From Microcystis aeruginosa FD4 (GTDB taxonomy: Bacteria; Cyanobacteriota; Cyanobacteriia; Cyanobacteriales; Microcystaceae), in contig NZ_CP046973.1 in the NCBI RefSeq assembly GCF_009792235.1, positions 4,402,001 to 4,466,000 of the forward strand: a stretch of DNA of 64,000 nt. Direction: 5' to 3'. The notes beneath the pieces are model-generated. The model ran no database searches and was not told the DNA's origin. It was given only the letters and a program-made list of their open reading frames with translations. Below are positions 25,076-32,782 of this stretch, piece after piece. The position numbers were made by a program, and so were the translations under genes. Each line of letters opens with the position of its first letter. Positions within the stretch are counted from its first letter, which is position 1.

Positions 25076-25290
25076 GGGTTTGCGGCAAAAAGTTTGTTAG
25101 TGGGGGCAGGGTGTGGGGTGTGGGGTGTAGGGTGTAGGGTTTTACCGATTTTGAGGTAGTCAGTTACCTAATTTTCAGGGAAAAAGTGCCTGAATTTTAC
25201 CCCCGATCACTCCAATGGTCAGCACTTTTTGAGGGGAAAAAAGTCTAAAAGCCTTATCCAACAAGGTTTTTAGATTTATTCAGCCAACCC
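25076..25290. mobile_element. MITE family A, copy 1
   Basis: Ends GGGTTTGC and its partner ..AACCC, flanked by the exact 7-bp direct repeat TAACCTA (25,069-25,075 and 25,291-25,297). Inside are a GTGTGGGGTGTGGGGTGTAG minisatellite and the conserved right part AACAAGGTTTTTAGATTTATTCAG. It sits right at the ilvA stop codon. Confidence 0.85.
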
Positions 25291-26801
25291 TAACCTAAAA
25301 ATAACTGATAGGCCCGATTTTGGCTTTCATCCCAATAGCGATAACCGAGAGTATCGAGAAAAGCTTGCCATTGATTCATTTCATCGGGGGGGACCTGTAT
25401 GCCCACGACGATGCGCCCATAATCGGCCCCGTTATTGCGATAATGGAAAACGCTGATATTCCAGTGGGGACTCAGGGAGGCGACAAATTTCATTAAAGCC
25501 CCCGGTCGTTCGGGAAACTCGAAGCGATAAAATAATTCATGATCAGCTAAATGCGATCGCCCTCCCACCATGTGGCGCAGATGCAATTTAGTCAATTCAT
25601 CATCGCTAATATCGAGGGTTTTAAAGCCGCAAGCTTCAAAACTCTCGGCTAATTTCTTGGCATCGCTGCGATTTTCGATCTGGGCGCCGACAAAAATATG
25701 CGCTTCTTTTTCATCGGCAATGCGATAACTAAATTCGGTTAAATTGCGTTTGCCGACACATTCGCAAAAACGCCGTAAACTGCCCGGTTGTTCGGGAATA
25801 GTCACAGCATACAACGCCTCGCGCCGTTCCCCTAATTCCGCCCTTTCCGCCACAAACCGCAGACGATCAAAGTTCATATTCGCCCCACAAGCTACGGCAA
25901 CGAGGGTTTTATCCTCAATTCCTTCTCTTTCTAGATAAGCTTTCGCTCCTGCTACCGCTAACGCCCCCGCAGGTTCTAAAATCGACCGTGTATCTTGAAA
26001 AACATCCTTAATCGCCGCACAAATATCATCCGTATCCACGAGGATAATCTCATCCACATACTGCTGACAGAGACGAAAAGTCTCCTCTCCCACCTCCCGC
26101 ACCGCCACCCCGTCGGCAAATAATCCCACTTGAGACAAACGCACCCGATAACCGGCTTTTAGGGATTGATTCATCGCGTCTGAATCCACAGGTTCCACCC
26201 CGATAATTTTAATTTCTGGGCGTAAACGTTTGACATAGGCTGCAATACCTGATATTAGCCCACCGCCACCAATAGCGACAAAAATGGCCTCGATCGGTTG
26301 CTGATATTGTCGTAAAATTTCCATACCGATCGTACCCTGGCCAGCGATTACCTCCGGGTCATCGAAGGGATGGATAAAAGTTAAGCCTTTTTCCGCTTCT
26401 AACTGCCGCGCGTAAGTGTAGGCATCATCATAGGTGTCACCGTGCAGGACGACAATTCCGCCCCGGGCTTTTACTGCGTCGATTTTGACTTGCGGAGTGG
26501 TGACAGGCATAACGATAATCGCTTGGGTTCCCAATTGCCGCGCCCCCAAAGCGACTCCCTGGGCATGATTTCCCGCCGAAGCAGCAATTACACCTTTTTG
26601 TAACAAATCCCTTGACAAATGCGCCATTTTATTGTAAGCGCCGCGCAGTTTAAAAGAGAAAACCGACTGCATATCCTCGCGCTTGAGTAAAAGCTGATTG
26701 TGCAAGCGTTGGGAGAGATTGGGGGCAAGTTCCAAGGGGGTTTCTTGGGCGACATCGTAAACGCGTGCGGTGAGGATTTGAACCAGGTAATCGCAGTACA
26801 T
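25290..26801 (-). CDS. ilvA: Threonine ammonia-lyase, biosynthetic
   Basis: 503 aa. An N-terminal PLP domain (FSFKLRGAYNKM with the Schiff-base Lys, SAGNHAQGVAL, GGGGLISGIAAY) and two C-terminal ACT-like regulatory modules (LYAVTIPEQPGSLRRFCE and YRFEFPERPGALMKFVA) identify the isoleucine-regulated enzyme that deaminates threonine to 2-oxobutyrate for isoleucine synthesis. The insertion of MITE family A changed its stop from TAA to TAG without changing the protein. Confidence 0.96.
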   Translation of the reverse strand: MYCDYLVQILTARVYDVAQETPLELAPNLSQRLHNQLLLKREDMQSVFSFKLRGAYNKMAHLSRDLLQKGVIAASAGNHAQGVALGARQLGTQAIIVMPVTTPQVKIDAVKARGGIVVLHGDTYDDAYTYARQLEAEKGLTFIHPFDDPEVIAGQGTIGMEILRQYQQPIEAIFVAIGGGGLISGIAAYVKRLRPEIKIIGVEPVDSDAMNQSLKAGYRVRLSQVGLFADGVAVREVGEETFRLCQQYVDEIILVDTDDICAAIKDVFQDTRSILEPAGALAVAGAKAYLEREGIEDKTLVAVACGANMNFDRLRFVAERAELGERREALYAVTIPEQPGSLRRFCECVGKRNLTEFSYRIADEKEAHIFVGAQIENRSDAKKLAESFEACGFKTLDISDDELTKLHLRHMVGGRSHLADHELFYRFEFPERPGALMKFVASLSPHWNISVFHYRNNGADYGRIVVGIQVPPDEMNQWQAFLDTLGYRYWDESQNRAYQLFLG

Positions 26802-26949
26802 TATTCTTTTTTGACGGTGGGGATTGGCGAGTCAGGCTAGGATCCAGAATAGATCATCGTCGGTCGGGTTAGCAATAAAGAGCTATCAGCCTTTTAGCTA
26901 TCAGCCATCAGCTTTTTGCTCCCTGCTCCCTGCTCCTCACTTCCTAATT

Positions 26950-27281
26950 CATAATTTCTTGAAGCTGAATGAAGATTTAACAAAGAATTGATTGCGGAAT
27001 TAACCACAGCAGCCACGCGGGGAATTGCCACACTATTACCAGTTAGGGTCTGCTGAAAAAGTTTTCCCTGGGGGCAGGGTGTGGGGTGTGGGGTGTGGGG
27101 TGTAGGGTTTTACCGATTTTCAGGTGGTCAACTACCTAATTTTCAGGGACAAAGTACCTGAATTTTCCCCCCGATCACCCCTAGCTAAGGCACTTTTTGA
27201 TGGGAAAAAAGTCTAAAAGTATTATCCAACAAGGTTTTTAGATTTATTCAGCAGACCCCAGTTAATTTTCGCATAGTTTGA
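26950..27281 (-). pseudogene. C-terminal remnant of another C5 methyltransferase, split by a MITE
   Basis: On the minus strand, TCAAACTATGCGAAAATTAACTGG (27,281-27,258) and, beyond the MITE, CTGGTAATAGTGTGGCAATT to about 26,950 encode QTMRKLTGNSVAIPRVAAVV and NSAINSLL. This aligns with motif X of the methyltransferase at 15,846 (LTGNSVAISCVAAVVNSVIESLL). Everything upstream of motif X is gone; the 80-bp element and the yoeB fragment lie where it should continue. Confidence 0.75.
27046..27258. mobile_element. MITE family A, copy 2
   Basis: Ends GGGTCTGCTG and CAGCAGACC(C), a 10-bp near-perfect inverted repeat, flanked by CCAGTTA/CAGTTA direct repeats. The target was the motif X remnant of a methyltransferase. 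It contains the GTGTGGGG minisatellite (27,075-27,105). Confidence 0.85.
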
Positions 27282-27361
27282 TAAGCTGCCCGCGCATTTT
27301 ACTTTTGCCTCTTGCATGAGTGCCTCATCTCAACAAGCAATTTAAATGCGCGGGCAGCTTA
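27282..27361. mobile_element. 80-bp MITE family C
   Basis: TAAGCTGCCCGCGCATTT (27,282-27,299) and its exact complement (27,344-27,361) bound an 80-bp unit. Half copies occur at about 24,043-24,079, 37,003-37,024 and 37,413-37,450. It truncates the yoeB gene and supplies its new C-terminus. Confidence 0.8.
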
Positions 27362-27540
27362 CGTCTGGAATAATAGCTCGCTAAATCGCCACTAAGTTTC
27401 TCATAAACAGGATAAGATTGATACGGATTTGACTTAAGAATATTTAATAACTCGTTAGCTTGTTTTGCCAACCCAGTACGAGCCAGCTTTTCGGCCTCTT
27501 TTTTTGCTTGTTTGGTAAAAACCAACTGCCAATTATCCAT
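27325..27540 (-). pseudogene. YoeB-type toxin truncated by a MITE
   Basis: 71 aa where YoeB is about 85. NWQLVFTKQAKKEAEKLA, YPVYEKLSGDLASYYSRR is the normal YoeB N-terminal two thirds. After SRR the frame runs into the 80-bp element (KLPAHLNCLLR) instead of the catalytic IN-QHRLVY segment. The ribosome-dependent RNase should therefore be inactive, leaving the upstream antitoxin without a target. Confidence 0.85.
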
Positions 27541-27793
27541 TTAAAATTGCTCTGATACCCGCCTCATCCACACAATCTTCAATAGAAGTGTTGCCACCTT
27601 CAATAATTGAATCTACCATACCAGGAATAGAATACAAATAAAGGGTTTCTTGAATAGAGTTCCAATCTTCCTCAGCAATTAAAATAGCATTCTTTTTCGT
27701 ACCAGATAACAAAATCAGTTGATGATTATCATTGGTATCATTCACTAATTCATCAATTTGTTCTTTGGCCTCAGTAACAGTAACAATTTTCAT
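27533..27793 (-). CDS. YefM/Phd-type antitoxin
   Basis: 86 aa from the ATG at 27,793; an upstream TTG/ATG extension (to 27,847) does not look family-like. MKIVTVTEAKEQIDELVNDT, LILLSGTKKNAILIAEEDWNSIQETLYL is the YefM pattern. It overlaps the yoeB start by 8 bp, the usual arrangement. Confidence 0.88.
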   Translation of the reverse strand: MKIVTVTEAKEQIDELVNDTNDNHQLILLSGTKKNAILIAEEDWNSIQETLYLYSIPGMVDSIIEGGNTSIEDCVDEAGIRAILNG

Positions 27794-28026
27794 GTAACTA
27801 TCCCTTAAATTAACAACAAGACTGCAGCCGATTTTAACACAAGTCAAGTATTATTCAGCATAATAGAACCTTTTCTAAGTATTTGTCAAATTTATTTTTA
27901 CTTATTCTCGTTGCCAATTCTTGATAAGTTGCCTCGCTCTAAAGAATAGTACATTGTTTGTGCTGTCTCGGTGTGAGAGGAGGAGGCAGATTTTGCTGCC
28001 GTTTCCTCCTAATGGCTAAGATAGGA

Positions 28027-29091
28027 TCAGTTTTTGCGGTAAAAAACCTTACTGCCTTGGTCACTGACAAAATGACAATTGCGGTAGGAGCGCCAGAGAG
28101 ATTTGAAAATTGGTTCTTGCGAGACGCGATAATAGTCTCCTAAGACGGGACGGATGGCCTCGGTTGCTTCTTGGAGATGATAGTGGGGAATAGTGATAAA
28201 AATATGATGGGCGACGTGAGTACCAATTTGGTGATGGATGGGATTAAAGATGCCATAATCGCGATCGATGGTAGAAAGCGCCCCTTTGAGAAAGTACCAA
28301 TCTTGACCGCGATACCAAGGAATATCATCTTCGGTGTGGTGTAGGAATGTCACCAAGTCCAACCAAACCACAAAGACGATATAGGGCATGATGTAGTAGT
28401 TAAACAGAAACCAAAAGCCGTAGCTAATACCCACCCCGATTAATAGACCTAACATAAAGGTACAGCAAACGGTGCTAGTAATTACCTGCCACCGTTCCGA
28501 GGGGCGAAAGAGGGGGCTTTCGGGCATAAAATGGGACCCCTGTTTATTAGGGGAACGACGGAAAAGATAAAGGGGGTAAACAAATAAAATTAGCTGAAAA
28601 CGAGCTAATTTTTCGTACCAAGCCATATTGTTATACTGGGTTTCCGTGACGGGATACCAACTTTCATCGGTGTCGATATTGCCGGTATTAGCGTGATGGG
28701 TGCGATGACTGATGCGCCAACCGTGGAAAGGTACGAGAATGGGAGTATGACTGAGATGACCGATTAAGTTATTTAACCAACGATAACGGGAAAAGGAACC
28801 GTGACCGCAATCATGACCGACGACAAATAGGGCCCAAAACATGGTTCCCTGCATAAACCAAAAAAGGGGGAAGAACCATGCTTGATTAATCTGGTAAGTT
28901 ATCCAGTAAAGTAGGGCAATAATGCCAATATCAAAAAAAAAGTAGGCTAAAGAGCGAAAAACGCTTGATTGGAAGCAACGGGCCGGGATAGCTAGACGGA
29001 CATCCTGTAGGGTAAAGGGCAAAAATTCTCTTTTTAGGGTGGGTTTAGGTAGGGTTTGGGACACTAGGTTATAACTCAAGGTAGATGACAA
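28027..29091 (-). CDS. desB: Omega-3 (delta-15) fatty acid desaturase
   Basis: 354 aa. Three histidine boxes: HDCGHGSF, HRTHHANTG and HVAHHIF, with four membrane segments between. LPFTLQDVR-like start, FWALFVVGHDCGHGSF, RISHRTHHANTGNIDTDESWYPV and YRGQDWYFLKGALSTIDRDYG match cyanobacterial DesB closely. It introduces the omega-3 double bond in membrane lipids and is usually cold-induced (family knowledge). Monocistronic. Confidence 0.93.
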   Translation of the reverse strand: MSSTLSYNLVSQTLPKPTLKREFLPFTLQDVRLAIPARCFQSSVFRSLAYFFFDIGIIALLYWITYQINQAWFFPLFWFMQGTMFWALFVVGHDCGHGSFSRYRWLNNLIGHLSHTPILVPFHGWRISHRTHHANTGNIDTDESWYPVTETQYNNMAWYEKLARFQLILFVYPLYLFRRSPNKQGSHFMPESPLFRPSERWQVITSTVCCTFMLGLLIGVGISYGFWFLFNYYIMPYIVFVVWLDLVTFLHHTEDDIPWYRGQDWYFLKGALSTIDRDYGIFNPIHHQIGTHVAHHIFITIPHYHLQEATEAIRPVLGDYYRVSQEPIFKSLWRSYRNCHFVSDQGSKVFYRKN

Positions 29092-29356
29092 GGGCAGTAT
29101 TGACGAAAGCTGGAGTAGCTCAATTTTTCTGTTTCTCGATGCGCTATCTTTTCTCTATCTCAGCTAGGAGCGGATAAGACCGAGCGATCGAGCGAATTTC
29201 GTCTAACTCACTGGAATTTTATTGTAGGGCTTAATGTAACTTAACAAAAGCCCCTAGGGAAAGTTAATCACATTCTCCCCCTGTCTGTCCCCTTGGGTAT
29301 CTAGTACAATAATATCTGAGAAAATAGATAAGACTCTCGGTTATTCAATCAATATT

Positions 29357-30401
29357 ATGAACCAGTTACCTATTCGTCCAGCTAACAAAAATTTTACCCA
29401 TAGTTGCTTGACTTTTGCCGATTTTTATGCGGGAATTGGTGGCTTTCGTCTCGGTCTTGAACAAATCGGTTGGCAATCAATGTGTTTTTAGCAACGAAAA
29501 TAACCCAGATTGTCTGAAAACCTACAATCACAATTTTCATGAATCGATAAAACCGCAAGATGTTGAAGCTTTAATTCCTAGCTTACTTCCCGATTTTGAG
29601 GTTTTTTGTGGGGGATTTCCCTGTCAGCCATTTTCCAGAGCAGGACAAAAAAAAGGGTTTCAAGACAGTCGCGGACTAGCTATTCAGGAAATTATCAGAA
29701 TTTGCCATGAAAAAAAGCCTAAAGTGATCTTTCTTGAAAATGTTAGTAATATCCTGCGCTTAAATCAAGGGCAGATATTAAAAGATATATTAATCCAGTT
29801 AAAAGAAATAAATTATCTGGCTTTTTATGCAGTTATCGATAGTAAATATTTCCAAATTCCTCAATCAAGACCTCGCTTTTTTTTATTGGCTTTCCGCAAG
29901 GATTTAGGAATTAAAAACTTTCAATTTCCCCAACCTTGCCATGCAGAAGTGGGTATTGAAAAAATTATTGTTCCGGGGGATTATTCAATTCCCATATCGG
30001 AAAAATGGCAGCAGTATATTGATTATTACGCGGGCAGAATTACTGCCGAACAATTATCTTTTCAACTGCCAAAAACAAGAATAAGTATTGAAAGGTCAAG
30101 TGTTAATGTAGATTATGATAATTGTATTTATCAAATGAGATCTAGTGGCATCCGAGCAATTTCTATCCAAAAACCCTTTCCTACTTTTGCGGTTAGTGTT
30201 AGCGGTGGTGGCGCCATGATTCCAGTGTATAGCAAGGAAAGAAGACATTTAAGTCTCTTAGAAATAAAAAGATTAATGGGATTTCCCGATGATTATTATT
30301 TTCCTGTTTCTCGCACTGCTGCTATTAAACAACTTTCTAACGCTGTCTGTCCCCCAGTCATTAAACATATTGGTATAAATATTACTAAATCACTTAATTA
30401 G
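29357..30401 (+). pseudogene. C5 cytosine methyltransferase frameshifted by a CAAT duplication
   Basis: The ATG at 29,357 reads MNQLPIRPANKNFTHSCLTF, ADFYAGIGGFRLGLEQIGWQ (motif I) and then hits a stop. The rest continues one frame over as CVFSNENNPDCLKTYNHNF, GGFPCQPFSRAGQKKGF (catalytic Cys), ENVSN, QSRPRFFLLAF and LMGFPDDY...LSNAVCPPV. The shift coincides with a tandem CAATCAAT (29,474-29,481); with one CAAT the protein is continuous (GWQCVFSNE). It is convergent with an HNH endonuclease gene. Dead, or an assembly or phase variant. Confidence 0.88.
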
Positions 30402-31152
30402 CTCGATTTAGCCGGTCTTCAATATTTTCTTGAGTGGGGAAAATAATCTTAGTTACTTCAGGAAAAGCTAAGACGCATTCTGAACATTTATCAGGAGCAT
30501 AGTTACAAAGATTACAGATTTGCCATTTGCATTTATTACAATAGAAGCAGAGAGCTTTAAAATTGTCATCGGCACTATTTCCACCTTTTTCTACGGGAAT
30601 CCGATGATCCCAAACTAAACGCACTCGATCCCTAGCATAGGTATTTTGATTGATATTTTCTTTCTTTTTAAGAATTGAGCCACAAAAATTACATTTATTT
30701 TTTTGTTGTTCTAATATATTTCTCTGAATTAGAGATGAGGGAGGTGTTCTAATCGGTGGTTTAGCAGTGGTAAAAAGTCGTTGATGATCGGAACTATCTA
30801 AAATATATTTTTGACTGCCTAATCTTTTTTGTCCTGGGGGAGCATAAATAAAATTAAATCCTTCTTCATTCCAAAGTTCGCTAAAGGGTTTATTAGCATC
30901 AGCATAGGAATCTTGAATTAAATTTTCAGGAATTTTACCCTTGAGTATAGTTTTTGTCTCTTGTAAATTATTGGTCGCATTAGTTAGATCGCTCTCACAA
31001 CCTTCTCCATACCTAATCAGAGTTAGCAAAGCAGCAATAGTTCTTTTTTTATATAAAATAATTACTCTGTTATCATTAAAAATAATTAAATATCCTTTTC
31101 CTTGAAGATTCTTGGTAATTTCCCTAATATCTTCTAACTTGATCCCACTCAT
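30394..31152 (-). CDS. HNH restriction endonuclease
   Basis: 252 aa from the ATG at 31,152 (AGAGG upstream). The N-terminal part is unclassified (MSGIKLEDIREITKNLQG). The C-terminal half has a Cys4/HNH module: CNFCGSIL, VWDHRIPVEKGGNSADDNFKAL and CFYCNKCKWQICNLCNYAPD. DHxxP is the catalytic core. Convergent with, and overlapping by 8 bp, a C5 methyltransferase gene, so the two form a type II restriction-modification system. If the methylase is truly broken, the intact nuclease would be a hazard unless another methylase protects the sites. Confidence 0.85.
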   Translation of the reverse strand: MSGIKLEDIREITKNLQGKGYLIIFNDNRVIILYKKRTIAALLTLIRYGEGCESDLTNATNNLQETKTILKGKIPENLIQDSYADANKPFSELWNEEGFNFIYAPPGQKRLGSQKYILDSSDHQRLFTTAKPPIRTPPSSLIQRNILEQQKNKCNFCGSILKKKENINQNTYARDRVRLVWDHRIPVEKGGNSADDNFKALCFYCNKCKWQICNLCNYAPDKCSECVLAFPEVTKIIFPTQENIEDRLNRAN

Positions 31153-31194
31153 CTTAATACCTCTAGAGATTACAGATAATTGGCTGTTAAAACC

Positions 31195-31222
31195 CAAAAA
31201 AAGGGTGAACAAAATTCACCCT
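31195..31222 (-). terminator. Intrinsic terminator of the aspartate aminotransferase gene
   Basis: On the minus strand AGGGTGAA-TTTTG-TTCACCCT is followed by TTTTTTTGGG. It separates the aminotransferase gene from the HNH gene. Confidence 0.85.
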
Positions 31223-31241
31223 AACAGACACAGCAATCATC

Positions 31242-32405
31242 CTACAAAGTACCGATAAACTTATCAAGGCGATCAAATCCTTTTTCAATCGTCTTCAGGT
31301 CTGTAGCATAGGAAAGACGAATACAATCATCAGCACCAAAAGCAATACCGGGGATAGCGGCTACTTTTTGGCTTTCGAGGAGTTTCTGACAAAAATCCCG
31401 GGATTTTAAACCAGTTTGACTAATATCGATAAACACATAAAAAGCACCGTTGGGAGTAGGACAATCGAGTCCTGGAATTGCTCGCACTCGTTCTAAAACA
31501 TACTGTCGGCGCTCGCTAAAAGCTTTGACCATTTCCTCGATGCAATCTTGGGGACTCGCCAAAGCAGCGATCGCACCGTACTGAGCAAAAGTGCAGACAT
31601 TGGAGGTACTATGACTTTGGATCTTAGTCATAGCCTTGACAATTTCCACCGGTCCTGCTATGTAACCGACGCGCCACCCCGTCATCGAGAAAGCTTTAGC
31701 AAAACCATTACTAATAATACTGCGCTGAAAGATTTCTGGACCAAAAGAAGCGATACTGCGGTGAATTGCGCCATCATAGAGGATTTTCTCGTAAATTTCA
31801 TCAGAAACCACTAAAATATCCTTTTCAACCACAATTTTTGCTAAAGCGGCGATTTCTTCGGGAGTATAGACAATGCCGGTGGGATTAGAGGGAGAATTGA
31901 AAACAAATAACTTAGTTTTCGGTGTAATTGCCGCTTCTAGCTGTTCGGGAGTGATTTTATACTGATTCTCTAGGCTAGTGTTCACTATAACCGATTTTCC
32001 CCCCGCTAATGTCACCATTTCAGGATAACTCAACCAGTAGGGTGCGGGAATAATTACTTCGTCCCCCGCTTCAATTAACGCCATGATTAGATTATAGAGA
32101 GACTGTTTACCCCCATTGGTAACGATGACATTATCAGCATTGTATGCTAGTTGATTATCCCGCAGCAATTTCTCGGCGATGGCTTTTCTTAACCCCAGTT
32201 CTCCGGCAGCCGGTCCGTAGCGAGTTTTTCCCTCATCGAGGGCCTTTTTTGCGGCAGCCTTGATGTGAGTGGGTGTGTCGAAATCTGGCTCCCCGGCGCT
32301 AAAACTACAGACATCTTCGCCGTTTTTTTTCATTTCCTTGGCCAGAGAGTCGATAGCTAGGGTAAGGGAGGGGGTGACTTGATTGACTCGTGACGCTAGT
32401 TTCAT
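31242..32405 (-). CDS. Aspartate aminotransferase (class Ib)
   Basis: 387 aa. KLASRVNQVTPSLTLAIDSLA at the start, FSAGEPDFDTP, FNSPSNPTGIVYT, VSDEIYEKILYDG and the PLP lysine in NGFAKAFSMTGWRVGYIAG. These are class Ib AspAT features; in cyanobacteria such enzymes may also accept prephenate. Complete and normal in length. Confidence 0.93.
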   Translation of the reverse strand: MKLASRVNQVTPSLTLAIDSLAKEMKKNGEDVCSFSAGEPDFDTPTHIKAAAKKALDEGKTRYGPAAGELGLRKAIAEKLLRDNQLAYNADNVIVTNGGKQSLYNLIMALIEAGDEVIIPAPYWLSYPEMVTLAGGKSVIVNTSLENQYKITPEQLEAAITPKTKLFVFNSPSNPTGIVYTPEEIAALAKIVVEKDILVVSDEIYEKILYDGAIHRSIASFGPEIFQRSIISNGFAKAFSMTGWRVGYIAGPVEIVKAMTKIQSHSTSNVCTFAQYGAIAALASPQDCIEEMVKAFSERRQYVLERVRAIPGLDCPTPNGAFYVFIDISQTGLKSRDFCQKLLESQKVAAIPGIAFGADDCIRLSYATDLKTIEKGFDRLDKFIGTL

Positions 32406-32518
32406 AGTATTTTACCCTGAAAGGGCTTTTCTGATGACCTACACAACCTTTAGTATTGTCCATCACCTCGATTGTTCTGGGTGTTTTTTTATATAATCTC
32501 CGGAATTGCCTAGATTGG

Positions 32519-32716
32519 GGATGCGGATGGGGTGTGGGGTGTGGGGTGATGGGGTGTGGGGTGTGGGGTGTGGGGTGTGGGGTGTGGGGTGATGGGGAAG
32601 TGGGGTGTGGGGTGTGGGGTGTGGGGTGTGGGGTGATGGGGAAGTGGGGAGGGGGGTGATGGGGTGATGGGGAAGTGGGGTGATGGGGTGATGGGGAAGT
32701 GGGGTGATGGGGAAGT
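32519..32716. repeat. G/T-rich minisatellite, about 200 bp
   Basis: Interleaved units GGGGTGTGGGGTG and GGGGTGATGGGGAAGT repeat about twenty times between the aminotransferase and the type IIL gene. The long proline/histidine frames it creates on the minus strand are artefacts of composition. The G-runs could form G-quadruplexes. Strongly strand-biased, so a likely slippage hotspot. Confidence 0.92.
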
Positions 32717-32782
32717 GGGGAAATTGAACTAAAACCCCAAAACCCCAAAACCCCAAAACCTGTCTCCTGTCTCCTGTCTTCG

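Noticed and set aside
32305..32756. Long Pro/His-rich frames on the minus strand
   Set aside because: Pure product of the GTGGGG minisatellite; no start signal or conserved sequence.
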